DNA from: Rhododendron vialii | Taxonomy: Eukaryota; Streptophyta; Magnoliopsida; Ericales; Ericaceae | DNA length: 64,000 nt | Reading direction: 5' to 3' | NCBI RefSeq assembly: GCF_030253575.1 | Contig: NC_080569.1 | Location: forward strand, 5,519,501 to 5,583,500 | Translations under genes and position numbers: made by a program | The notes under the pieces: model-generated | The model's database searches: none | Seen by the model: the letters and a program-made list of their open reading frames with translations, nothing else | Told to the model about the DNA's origin: nothing | In this document: positions 38,373-48,451 of the stretch, piece after piece | Numbering within the stretch: position 1 is the stretch's first letter | Layout: each line of letters opens with the position of its first letter

Positions 38373-38877
38373 AAACCCAACACCCTCTACAACTGTCGGA
38401 TCAAATTTTCAAGAGATTATATCTATCTGTTCGAGAATACACTTCCTAATATAAATCTCCTAACCTTATGACTGATAAATTCTTTCAATTGATTGCTTTT
38501 AAGTTTTTTTCTTAAAAGGCTTGATTATCTTTTTGAATTTAAATCAACTCAATAATTGATTTCCCTCTAAAGTTGATTTCTTTATATTCAATTCAATATT
38601 TGCTTTTAAATTGTTTCCTTTTAGGCTGATTTACACATGTAGCTAAAAAATATTGAATTGAATGTATGGAAATCAACTTTAGAGGGAAATCAATAATTGA
38701 TTTGATTTAAACTCAAAAAGAAAATCAAGCCTTTTAAGGAAAAAAACTTAAAAGCAATCAATTGAAAGAATTTACCAGTCATAAGGTTAGGAGGCTTATA
38801 TTATGAAGTATACTCTCGAATGGACAGATATAGACTATTCAAAATTTGATTTGACAGTTATAGATGGTGTTGGGTTT
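38373..38877. mobile_element. Palindromic MITE-like element
   Basis: Left arm about 38373-38610 pairs with right arm about 38650-38877 around a short loop. Paired blocks include CCTAACCTTATGACTG with CAGTCATAAGGTTAGG and AATTGATTTCCCTCTAAAGT with ACTTTAGAGGGAAATCAATT. No coding content. Confidence 0.7.
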
Positions 38878-38917
38878 ATATGAGTAGACAAAAATTGCTC
38901 TATTTTATAATATAGAT

Positions 38918-39131
38918 GATCTGTCTCGCAAAGTGAAAAATAAGACCTTAAAAAATAAAAATCTTAGCTGAATGAATATGATATATTGTGAGAAAATGAT
39001 CTGTCTCGCAAAGTGAAAAATAAGTACTTAAAAATAAAAATCTTAGCGGAATGAATATGATATATTGTGAGAAAATGATTTGTTTCGCAAAGTGAAAAAT
39101 AAGTACTTAAAAATAAAAATCTTAGCGGAAT
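38918..39131. repeat. Tandem repeat, about 2.7 copies of a 79-80 bp unit
   Basis: Units begin at 38918, 38998 and 39077 with GATCTGTCTCGCAAAGTG or a near copy and include AAAAATCTTAGC and GAATATGATATATTGTGAG. The third copy is partial. Confidence 0.9.
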
Positions 39132-39291
39132 AGGGCCTTATTGCTAGATTTTATTACAAGCATTACTACACACGCAACTTTAAAATAAAAATCCAAACAC
39201 AATTATCGAACGGTGAGTTGTGTTTAAATTTTGTTTCGACCAAATATAAATTGCATATAATTATGAAATGGTGAGTTGTGTTTAAAATTGT

Positions 39292-39656
39292 ACGGGACGA
39301 TTCAAGGGATACCCAAAAAAACACCTAAAAAAACACCCAAATCTCAATCTCATAGTTTCCAATCGAATTTTGATCATCCGAACCGTTTAATGTGTGCAAA
39401 ATGTGATTTTAAGGGTGTTAGCGAGAAATTAGCAAAAAAAAAAAAGACTGGGAAAGGCTTGATTTGAGCATTTTTTATTTGAACCGTTCAATTCAAAACT
39501 GTTTGGATTAAGCCCTTTCCGGTCATTTTTTTTTGTTGATTTCTCGCTAGTATCCTTAAAATCACTTTCTGATCACATTGAGCGACTCGGATCATCAAAA
39601 TTTGATCGGGAACTATGAGGTGTTTTTTTAGGTGTCCCCGGAATCGCCCCGAGAAT
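39292..39656. mobile_element. Palindromic MITE-like element
   Basis: Imperfect inverted repeat with a central loop near 39470. The left arm has AAAAAAACACC, AATTTTGATCATCCGA and GTGATTTTAAGG. The right arm has their complements GGTGTTTTTTT, TCGGATCATCAAAATT and CCTTAAAATCAC. Non-coding. Confidence 0.65.
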
Positions 39657-39920
39657 CGTATGTATAGACTTTCTGTTAAATTATATTTTCTCGTTTTCAT
39701 GAATTATATGTGTAATCAAAAAACAAAACAAAATTTCCTAAGTATAAAAAACAAAAACAAAACAAAGAGTGCAATATTTTTTTGCGACGGAGACTACAAA
39801 AAGAAAGACCAACTTGTCCCTCACGCATGGACGTGACGTGAGGCATGACGATTTTCAAGTTGCAAATGACTTCTTGGCCAATTGATCACTCCCAGAAAAT
39901 GGAAGAAAATCACCATATTA

Positions 39921-40301
39921 TGTTGAGGAAATGAATCCCAAATTGCTTGGGGGTAGAATGGGTGATTACTTAATAACATTTGGGAACTCTCCACTCATTG
40001 CCAATTGATTTTGAGATGAATATAAAGTTTCTACATGGTATCAGAGCGGGGCCCGTTCCACCCCACATTTTAAAAATTAACAATCCACACCCCACGATGA
40101 CAGACCAGCAAAAAGGCTGCATGATAATAGGACCCAAAAGTGGCCACACGTGACAGACCTCAAACGCGGCTGCACGTGAGGGGGGATGTTGAGGAAATGA
40201 ATCCCACATTGCTTGGGGGTAGAATGGGTGATCACTTAATAACATCTGGGAACTCTCCACTTATTGCCAATTGATTTTGAGATGGATATAAAGTTTCTAC
40301 A
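39921..40301 (+). mobile_element. TRIM (miniature LTR retrotransposon), complete
   Basis: Two 115 bp LTRs (39921-40035 and 40187-40301) begin TGTTGAGG and end TTTCTACA, differing at about five positions. The primer-binding site TGGTATCAGAGC (initiator Met-tRNA) starts immediately after the left LTR at 40036-40047. A purine run GTGAGGGGGGA (40177-40186) precedes the right LTR. The 151 bp interior has no ORF. This is the full layout of a TRIM, mobilised in trans by autonomous elements. The flanks show only an imperfect, offset ATATT/ATATC duplication. Confidence 0.92.
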
Positions 40302-40389
40302 ATATCGAGTTTTTTTAATCAGAAGGAAACTTTATTTTACTTTAATTGATAGAGAAGAAAGAAAAATAATTTTGAAAAAAAAGAGTACG

Positions 40390-40550
40390 TGTACTCGGCT
40401 AGCAGCCCTTTTCACTGATTTCTTCCTTCAATCGAAATGCTTCTTCAGTCTCCCAGGCTTCACATAGCCCATGAACCAGTAACGCGTACGTTACACCATT
40501 GGGGTTAATTACATCTATCCTGTTCAGACAATGTGTTAAGAACTCGGATC
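40390..40550 (-). pseudogene. PPR relic (internal fragment)
   Basis: About 160 bp matching positions 29261-29422 of the intact PPR gene, same strand. The minus-strand translation NGVTYALLVHGLCEAWE, then EEAFRLKEEISEKGC, corresponds to NGVTYSVLIHGICEAGE, then EEAFQLKEEMSEKGC. It is cut off on both sides. On its right, from about 40600, the sequence switches to homology with the QORH1 3' flank (31590 onward), so about 2 kb present in the first copy is missing here. Confidence 0.9.
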
Positions 40551-40900
40551 GAAATATGGAATAAAGATGAACATAGCCCATGAACAAGCCTAGTGATTAC
40601 TTTTGACTAAACAGGGAATCAACCACATTCACAGAATACATAGTTTCGTACAGAACAAACGATCGGCATTTGACTAACACAACCAAACCTAGCAACCTGA
40701 TGAGACCAAGAACACCATGTCTACTGTCATTTACATGAAAACACCATGTCTACTGTATCCGAAACATTACAATGCAGAAGAACGCATCACCAAACACCCG
40801 ACCTTTATGCAGCACCTAGTACCTGTCTAACAGATCACATGCATACCCTCTTTAATTAATTTACATAGAAGTAACCTGAATGATTCCACAAACGATATTT

Positions 40901-43900
40901 TCAAGGCTCCACAATGATTTTCCCGGTGGCATGACCGTCAATGCTCTTCGCCCAAGCTTCTTCAGCCTCACTCAAAGGATGCTTCGAGTCTATAACCGTC
41001 TTAAGCTTCCCTTCCTTCACCAACTGCACAAGATAATCAAGGTTCTCACCTTTCGGAACTACAAAAAACGGCACCAGCTGCTTCTTAGAGCATATCAGTT
41101 TCTTCATGGCGAAAGTCATGAAAGAACCAAAACTTGGAGTCAGATCTATCACCTTCCCAGTCGGGCTTAGATTAGGCTTGAAAGCAGAGAAAGGAGTGCC
41201 CGTGGCACAGTGGATAACAGCATCATATTTCTGGCCGGATGGGCTTTTCAGAGCTGCCCCATCAGGTGTTTTGTAGTCCAATACCTCATCAGCCCCCAAG
41301 CCCTTCACAAAATCCAAGTTGCGGGCCCCACAAGTGGCCGTCACATGCGTGTTTCCTAACTTTGCTAGTTGAACTGCATAGTGGCCTACTCCACCGGAGG
41401 CAGCCGTGATCAGAAGATTTTTCCGTGGTCCACTTCCATCAAGCTTGACCCCAGCCGACCGGGTAAGGGCCTGGTGGGCCGTTAGGCCAGCAACAGGTAG
41501 GCCCGCGGTTTCTGCTGCTGATACCTCGGGAGGCCTTGGAACTGTCAGATTCTCCTTGGCCACAGCAAACTCAGCAAGACCACCTCCCCTCTGTGATTCA
41601 ATCCAGGGAACATCCAAAAACAACGATAGAGAAAATTGACCATGTCAAACAATACAAATGTTGCTTTTGAATAGTTAAGCGACTCTCTACACCATAACGC
41701 TGTTTCCTTCTTTTTTTGCAACAAAGTTCAGTCCAGCACACCGAAATTGCTTTTTTCTACACATTCGGTGATTACCTCCCCTTCAAATCATCCAGTCTAA
41801 TGGTAAGCACTTGCCACCCATCAAGCAAAATGACATTTTTTTAGCCTTCTTTTCCTTCATTATTTTTGGTGGTGTTTAAGTTTGTTTCATTTTAACGCAA
41901 CAAAAATTGTGGCAACATTTAACATCAAAAGTTGACTATGATCAATTAACGAGAAAAAAATTGACTCAACCAGAAAAACTTTTTAACCAACTTAGTTCAA
42001 GGTTGATGCATAGAAACAGTGAAAGGAGGAAAATAACCTTCGGTTAGGCGCTTTAAGAAAAAGATCTGAGGTTGTTTTCATTTTTTTCCCTTTCTGGTAA
42101 GTACCATCTGATGTTACAAGCTTCTAGGGAAACCGCCTCATCTAGAGGCAAGCCTAAAAAATAATTTCTATGAGATGGCGAGCCTCAAAATTGAATTTTA
42201 TGAGATGACAATAGTATTTAAGTGGTCCTCGTGAAAACAAGTTTTGGATCATTCACAACTTTCTGACAAGAGGTCTGCCTCTGCAGCTTAGCTATTGCCT
42301 TTTGGTGATTACAGGCATATGCAAAAACCGGAGAGAGAGGGGAAATGAGACTTACAAAAGGACTAAGATAGGCTACAACTTTGTCACCAGGTTTAAATTT
42401 CTTGACTCCAAATCCAACCTCCACTACTTCTCCTGCCACATCAGTTACTGTTCCAACCACAAGAAGGAAACAATCAGACCAAAAGTAAGTTCTAATCCTT
42501 CCAACTCATCAATATGATCAAGTTCATTAAGTCCTTCAAACGTAAATTTCAAAGCTCATATTAGCAACAAAACATCATAAAGTCAGGGGGAAAGGGAGTT
42601 TCAATTACATGTAACCAAATTACCAAGCCAAAAAATCTTCCAGAATCGAACAATTCTTGGAACATTCACCCGACATTAGTAAGTGTTAACACAAAAAGAA
42701 GAAACTTTGAGATAATTTACGACTTTGTGAATATGTGTCAATTCTAGGATCTTTTGGTCCTCTTTTCCACACACAAACTTCATTGTTTGTTCCCATTCAA
42801 TGCATTCCAGAAATTTCCCATAATTGCGGTTATGTCGGGAGGAGAGGAGTGTCGTGAGTGGTAACCCTTTCAAAGATAGGGAAGACCATATGTAACACTC
42901 AAACGCTCTTATCGATCTTGAAATTATCTACTATAATAGTTTGATATAGCTGATTTGAGTGTTAATTGCTGGATCTTTATGTATAAAGACACTAACCAAA
43001 ATGTACCATCATGGCACAGTCATGTTCAAGATATCACATTCTCGAGATAGACCAATTCTTGCCATAATGAAGGTCCCTATGGGAAGAAGTTTACAATTTA
43101 GACGAATAGACTGTATTGAGTTTATAAAAGTGAAGGACTGAAGCCTCAAGTACAACTAAATGAAACATAACCAGCTCTAAAGTTAAGGTGAGACAGCTGA
43201 GCTGGAGAAAAAGAAAAGGAAATTCGCAACTTCAAGTAATGACTACATCTACAATACGCGTCAACGAACTTACGAGGTATGTAAGGAAATTTGGAAGGTA
43301 AAATCGGACTCAGCGCGCCTTTCTGCATTTTCCAATCAACCGGATTCAAACTAGCTGCTTCCACTTTTATCAACACCTCGTCCTTTTTTGGGTTACGAGC
43401 AGTAACCTCGACATGCTGCAGGATGCATTAAATGCAACTTTAAACTGATTGGCAAACGGATAAATTAATTAAACACAGTGAATCCTTTTGTACAACTTCA
43501 GCAATTTACAAGTGATGGATATTCTCGTACATATCAGATGTAAGTGTCAAACTACCAAAACAGGGTTAAACGTCATCCTCTCTTCTAATTCTCTACTCCC
43601 GAAGAACTCACAGAAGCATAATCAGATTAAGCGAGAAAAAAATTAATAGAGATCATTTTCAAACTTCAAGAACATGATCTGCACTCCTGCATTTACAGGT
43701 CTTTATAAATCCAACCTCCACTACTTCTCTGAGTGCTGCTAATGGTACCGACGAGATTCCCATAGAAATCATACCGACGGCCGCGCCGGGCCGTCTCCGG
43801 CTACCGGACTGTAGATCCGAGCCGTCTAAATTTTTTTTTAAAAAAAACCGAGGGGGCCCCTGCGCAGGAATCAACGGCATCCGATGTGTGTAGGGTGCTT

Positions 43901-45095
43901 GATCAAACACCTTTTTTTTCGTGTATACATATAGAGGGAAATAACTTATGCAGTATGCCTGGAATTGCACAGTGAGTCAGTGACAACTTTTACTCAAAGA
44001 AGGAAAGGGTATAAATTTGGAAAGATGACCTTGGCATCTCCGATCCTTGCCCCTTTTTTCTACCCTAACTCAAAATTTGGGTGAAAGCGCTAAAAACTCA
44101 TCTCCAAATGGCATATCCTTTAGCCTACCCATTTTTGTTTACTCTTTTTCTTACCTACTACATAAGGGGAAACCAGATCTAAACATTTTTCTCAACAACT
44201 CTTTTCACTTCCTTATTATTTACTAATGTGCCATTTTAGTAGAAAATATGATGGGAAAACATTAAAAACAATAGATTTGGGTAAAAGTGAAAGTTTAGCA
44301 TTGGAGAAGACGGAGGCGGGGGGCTGCTGCCCCATGGGGCAGCGTGCTGCTTCTCGGGTTTTCGGGCTCACTCCGGTCTCGCTCCGATGATCGAAAATGT
44401 TCACTTTGTAAAGCTCGTTGAGTAGAATAACTATGTAAAAAATCAGCTTAATTGGATATCATTAAGTGCCTAATCGGAGCCCATATAACTCTCGGTCCAT
44501 AGGTTACAGTGGATTTGATCCAGTGTTTCGGATCCATTCTTTTTAAGATAAAAAGGTTCCGATCAGGTACTTAATGATATCCAATTAAGCTGATTTTTTG
44601 CATAGTTATTTTATTCGATGAGCTCTACAAAATGAACGTTTTCGATCATCGGAATGAGACCGGAATGGGCCCGAAAACCCGAGACAGCAGCACGCTGCTG
44701 CCCCTTGGGCAGCACCCCCCTCCGGAGAAGACATACCCAAATGCGATTTTAAAAAAAAAAGGGCGCATACCCTGATGAAGTTTTGACCCAAGTTTGAATT
44801 TTATAAGGTGGGTCCGAGCTGGAGATGCTCTGAGATATCACTAAACTTCGTCTTTTCCATTCTCTTAACAAACTATATGAAAATGGTCTAAATGAAAATG
44901 TTGATATGGATGTATGTAAAGACTTTGGGAGCTAGAATTTGAAAAAAGAAAATTCATGGAATGATAGGGGTAGCGCCGAGAGTTACTGGGAAACAGGAAA
45001 AGAAGAAGAAGAAGAAATATATATATTACCGTGAGACCAGCGGGTCCTCCTCCGTAGCAGTTGTACTGAACCGCGTGCATCCGCTTCCCGGCCAT
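40901..45095 (-). CDS. QORH: Quinone oxidoreductase-like protein, QORH homologue, copy 2
   Basis: Exons are 45095-45030, 43415-43274, 42447-42356 and 41590-40901, giving 990 nt and 329 aa, the same four-exon structure and phases as copy 1. The protein starts MAGKRMHAVQYNCYGGG, has AASGGVGHYA in the nucleotide-binding loop (copy 1 has AASGGVGLYA) and ends HATGKIIVEP. About twenty substitutions separate the last exons, with no frameshift or stop. The exon 2 donor reads C|GTAAG instead of G|GTAAG; with the next exon this makes Leu and preserves frame. It appears functional. Intron 1 carries a Tourist MITE with a nested palindromic element and one arm of another palindrome; intron 2 lacks the TRIM of copy 1. 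Confidence 0.94.
43733..43930. mobile_element. Single arm of the palindromic element family
   Basis: Related to one arm of the 37758-38105 element: GACGGCC, GATCCGAGCCGTC, CAACGGCATCCGA, TGTGTAGGGTGCTTGATC and TTTTTTCGTGTATA occur in the same order. The second arm is absent. It is preceded at about 43709-43731 by a 23 bp copy of QORH exon 3 sequence. Confidence 0.65.
44034..44830. mobile_element. Tourist-like MITE in QORH2 intron 1, interrupted
   Basis: Orthologous insertion to 35480-35810, with ends GCATCTCCGATCCTTGCC and the inverted GGTCCGAGCTGGAGATGCTC. The flanking triplets are now TTG and TGA instead of TTA. It is enlarged by the nested 412 bp palindromic element at 44312-44723. Confidence 0.7.
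44312..44723. mobile_element. MULE-type palindromic MITE nested in QORH2 intron 1
   Basis: Begins GGAGGCGGGGGGCTGCTGCC and ends with the matching inverted GGGCAGCACCCCCCTCC. The arms pair over nearly the whole length (for example AATTGGATATCATTAAGT with ACTTAATGATATCCAATT). It is flanked by a perfect 9 bp duplication GGAGAAGAC (44303-44311 and 44724-44732), the length typical of Mutator-like elements. The homologous intron of QORH1 has the empty site GGAGAAGGC at 35737-35745. Confidence 0.9.
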
Positions 45096-45300
45096 CAATG
45101 GAAATTGCAAATGTTTAGAGACAACGTGCGAGAGTATATTTGAGAGAGAGAGAGAGAATTTAGCAGCGACAACAGTGGAGTGTGTACGAAGCATAGGAAA
45201 ACTGATTGCGACCTCTCTCGCAAGCAACTGCAGATACGTGACGTGTCAATTGGTATCATCGCCATAAAATGGACGGAAGAGAAAGTCTACAGCCACCACC
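45096..45300 (-). promoter_or_regulatory. QORH2 leader and proximal promoter
   Basis: Contains a short (GA)n tract (about 45141-45155), the block matching the QORH1 leader, and TACGTGACGTGTC (45235-45247). Beyond about 45262 it no longer resembles the QORH1 promoter. A palindromic element begins at about 45301. Confidence 0.55.
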
Positions 45301-45832
45301 GAACCCAAAATGCGGTGGCCGGCCATGCACACCATGTGGGTCCACTTCGGTCTCCGCACCGATGATTCGAGCTTTGTTCTCTTTGTAACTTAAAAAGAAT
45401 TTTTCAAAAAATTCTTCCTAAATTTTCTCTACTTTCAATATTTCTCCCTCTATCTCTCCCCACTTATTGCCCATACTATTTTTCAAAAAACTTTTCAAAT
45501 TTCAATCCAAACAAAACATTAATAATTTTTTAAAAAAAAGAGTGGATACGCGAAAAATTATCTCGATCCGATATGTGTAGGTGCTCGGATCAAGCTTAAA
45601 TCGGAAAACCAATTTTCCATTTTTTCCGATTTTCCAAAGATGAGAAGTTTGATCCGAGCACCTGCACATATCGGATCGAGATGATTTTTCGCGGTACCCA
45701 CTCATTTTTTCTTTATTATGTGGGCTGTCGTTTTTTTTTTTTTTTAATTATTGAATAGATCGAATCATCTTTGCGAGGTCCGGAGTGGGCTCCAAACAGC
45801 ATGTATTGGTCGGCGACCGCATTTTGGGTTCG
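45301..45832. mobile_element. Palindromic MITE upstream of QORH2
   Basis: Outer arms GAACCCAAAATGCGGT and the inverted ACCGCATTTTGGGTTC, with an inner perfect hairpin CTCGATCCGATATGTG / CACATATCGGATCGAG around 45545-45710. Total length about 530 bp, no coding potential. Its right arm (TCTTTGCGAGGTCCGGAGTG) resembles the right arm of the element at 46007-48451. Confidence 0.7.
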
Positions 45833-45845
45833 ATGACCGTAGTGC

Positions 45846-46011
45846 GGAAGCGGCCGCAATGACTAGGTGGCCAAGTCAGGCTCGGCTGAACTGTGCATGC
45901 CCTGAGCAGATATAAATGGAGGACAGATGGAAGCGGCCGCAATGACTAGGTGGCCAAGTCAGGCTCGGCTGAACTGTGCATGCCATGAGCAGATATAAAT
46001 GGAGGACAGAT
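45846..46011. repeat. Tandem duplication, two 83-bp units
   Basis: Bases 45846-45928 and 45929-46011 differ at one position. Each unit contains GCGGCCGC and GATATAAATGGAGG, the latter resembling a TATA box on the plus strand. No gene follows. Confidence 0.95.
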
Positions 46012-46405
46012 AATGCATAGATTTTATGAAGGCCCCATCCCATCCAGAGTTCTCAAGGATGGTTCGTACCGTTTAAATTTTTTAAATAATATTTTATGCA
46101 TTTTGAAAAAAATATCATCTCAATAGGATATCGGGCTTTTAAAAATTCATAAGGCGAATAAGTCAATTATGCAGTACGAATTTTAAAAAAGTCATTATTA
46201 TCTATATTCAATTGAGATGGATTTTTACAAGAATGCATAAAAAACATGAGCGGTTCAAATCGTCTTTGCGGAATCCGAAGTGTAAAGACCCAGTATTTTT
46301 AATAAATAATAATAATTTCTAAAACAAAAATAATATTTTGCTCGTTATTTTATTTAATGCAATATATATATATATATATGTATATATATCGTTATTTTAT
46401 TTAAT

Positions 46406-46436
<31 letters not shown>

Positions 46437-46762
46437 GTTGTCGTGCCAATTTTAATTACGTAATCGATTGTGCGCGCACGTATCCAGCAAATAGTTTTTC
46501 TAATATGTGCATGAGTTGCACTGAATCATTTTTCTAACCCAAACCAATACTCCACCCATCACCTCACATCTTCCGCTCCTTTCTTCTTTTCAGCCGAAAA
46601 TCCCACCTTCTTCCCCTGCAAAAAAAATTCAGAAACCCACTCTCCCACCATGCCTCCTATCCCATCCAACCACTCCAACACTCCAAAAATAAAAAATAAA
46701 AAATAAATTCCAAAACCCATCTTATAAACCCCCATTTTCTTCTCCTGTTTCCAGTTCCCTTC

Positions 46763-46805
<43 letters not shown>

Positions 46806-48451
46806 CAGCCTCCATTCTCCACCTCCCACCCGTAGTCTTCCAGCATCACCCGAACTTCACTTCTCCAAGCACCACCGGGCTCCGCCGTCGCTCCAAATCA
46901 CCACCGAAATCCCTCCGTAAATCGTTTCGTCGGACGAGAGGTAGTTCGAAACTCATCTCCCTACGTATATAACGTGTCCGTAATGATTTTTATGTTTCGG
47001 TATGATTATATTCGAACACCACTGCCACCGTTTTGTTCTTGTTTTAAAAAAAAAAGAGAGAGAAAGAAGAAGTGCAGCCGCTGGAAAGGCAGCATACCGC
47101 TGCCTCTGTTTTTGTTTTCTTTTTAAAAGAAAAGGAAGGAAAAGAAAGACAGCCCGGGAAAGATTAAAAAAAATTTAGAATAATTATTGTTTAACCCCTT
47201 GAGTTAGATTAGCTTGTAAATTCCACCATTGGGTTTGAATAGCTTTTAAAACCGCCCTAGAGAATATGAAATAATAATATAAGTCCCTAAGTTAAATATT
47301 TTCGGTTTGATGTTAGTTTAATCGCATGATTAATATATTCAAATGATAAATTCTATGGTATGATAAATTTTATCGCATGATTGGTTGTTATCGTAGAATT
47401 AATTACCGTAGCATGTTTACATGTTTTCTAGAAGTATTAAATTATGTGAAATGTTGTTGGATTGATAGATTGGACAAATAGGTTCCCGGGGTTGGTTGCG
47501 AGGTGTGGATTTAACTTATTAGACGTGAGAATAGGATTAATGGAAAAGATAATAAAGTGAGAGGCTGTGATTGTGATTCCGGACAAGGAATCCGGGGATT
47601 GAATTGTGATTCCGGACAAGGAATCCGGGGATTAAATTGTTGGGGGTTGATTGGTGGCGATTTGTTGAAAGTGTTGATTTACGAACCCTGGGTATGGCAT
47701 GGTGGTGATCGGCTCTCGCATGTTTGGGACGGGACATAAGGGTGGTATTGTGCTTGTGTCACAACCCGGGTATAAATGTGCTTGCGTGCGCATCCGGTGA
47801 AGTTTTATCCGAACTTATGGTCGCGGATGGGATACCGGGTATATAACTTAGATATTTTTCATCCAGATCTGGAAAAGGGGAGTCGGACCACACCAGTGCC
47901 TTACGCCGGAGGTTATGGGTAGGAACGGCTCTATGGATAAGATCCAAGATTTCACATAGGTTAAAGGATAGTAATGAAAGAAAAGTTGATTGTTCTCTTT
48001 TTATGTTATTTTTAATGCATGACAATTATATTCCTATGGCTTGTAAGTTATGGGTTCGGGTGGATTTTGGCTACTGAGCGTCATCTCTCACGGTACTATG
48101 TTGCCCTGGTAACTCGAACGCCAGGTACCGAAGATGGAATAGTAGTGTCATACGATTCGATCGAGTTAAATCCTAATGAGGAAGAAGCTGAAAACCTTGG
48201 TTTCCGTGCGCATAGTCGCTATGATTAATTTAAGTCGACTTTATTTTGAAAGCTTCTAAGTTTATTTAGAAATTGTAATATGTTGATTCATTCAAAACGA
48301 TTGTAATATAATGACATATGCTTTTGAACTAGTGACGTAGTAAATTTATAAATTTCTTTTGTGAAAATAATCTTTTAAATATTTTATTAATGTCTCCGAA
48401 TTTTCGGGGCGTTACACGAAGTGGGCCCGTGAAAATTCTGTGGATTATCTG
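46007..48451. mobile_element. Palindromic MITE interrupted by a solo LTR
   Basis: CAGATAATGCATAG at 46007 pairs with CTGTGGATTATCTG ending at 48451. The arms continue inwards (ATGAAGGCCCC against GGGCCCGTG; TATTTTATGCATT against AATGCATAAAA). Removing the solo LTR (46281-48416) and one CGAAG leaves an approximately 300 bp palindrome. Confidence 0.65.
46281..48416 (+). mobile_element. Solo LTR, probably Ty3/gypsy
   Basis: Begins TGTAAAGACCC and ends GGGGCGTTACA (TG...CA), 2136 bp. Perfect 5 bp target-site duplication CGAAG (46276-46280 and 48417-48421). The GGGGCGTTACA terminus is common in plant gypsy LTRs. There is no internal domain, primer-binding site or coding sequence, so it is a product of LTR-LTR recombination. 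Internal features are a duplicated ATTTAATGCAATATATAT block with (AT)n near 46360-46435, a (GA)n tract at 46763-46801 and a 33 bp tandem repeat at about 47572-47637. Confidence 0.9.

Noticed and set aside
38918-39131. CRISPR-like direct repeats
   Set aside because: Units are contiguous without unique spacers, and the genome is eukaryotic; it is an ordinary tandem repeat.
43265-43280. Possible splice-site mutation in QORH2 exon 2 (C|GT instead of G|GT)
   Set aside because: The GT donor is intact and the C joins with TA of exon 3 to give Leu, preserving the frame.
48019-48228. ORF of 69 codons in the solo LTR
   Set aside because: It lies wholly within the LTR, where no retrotransposon protein is expected, and resembles none.
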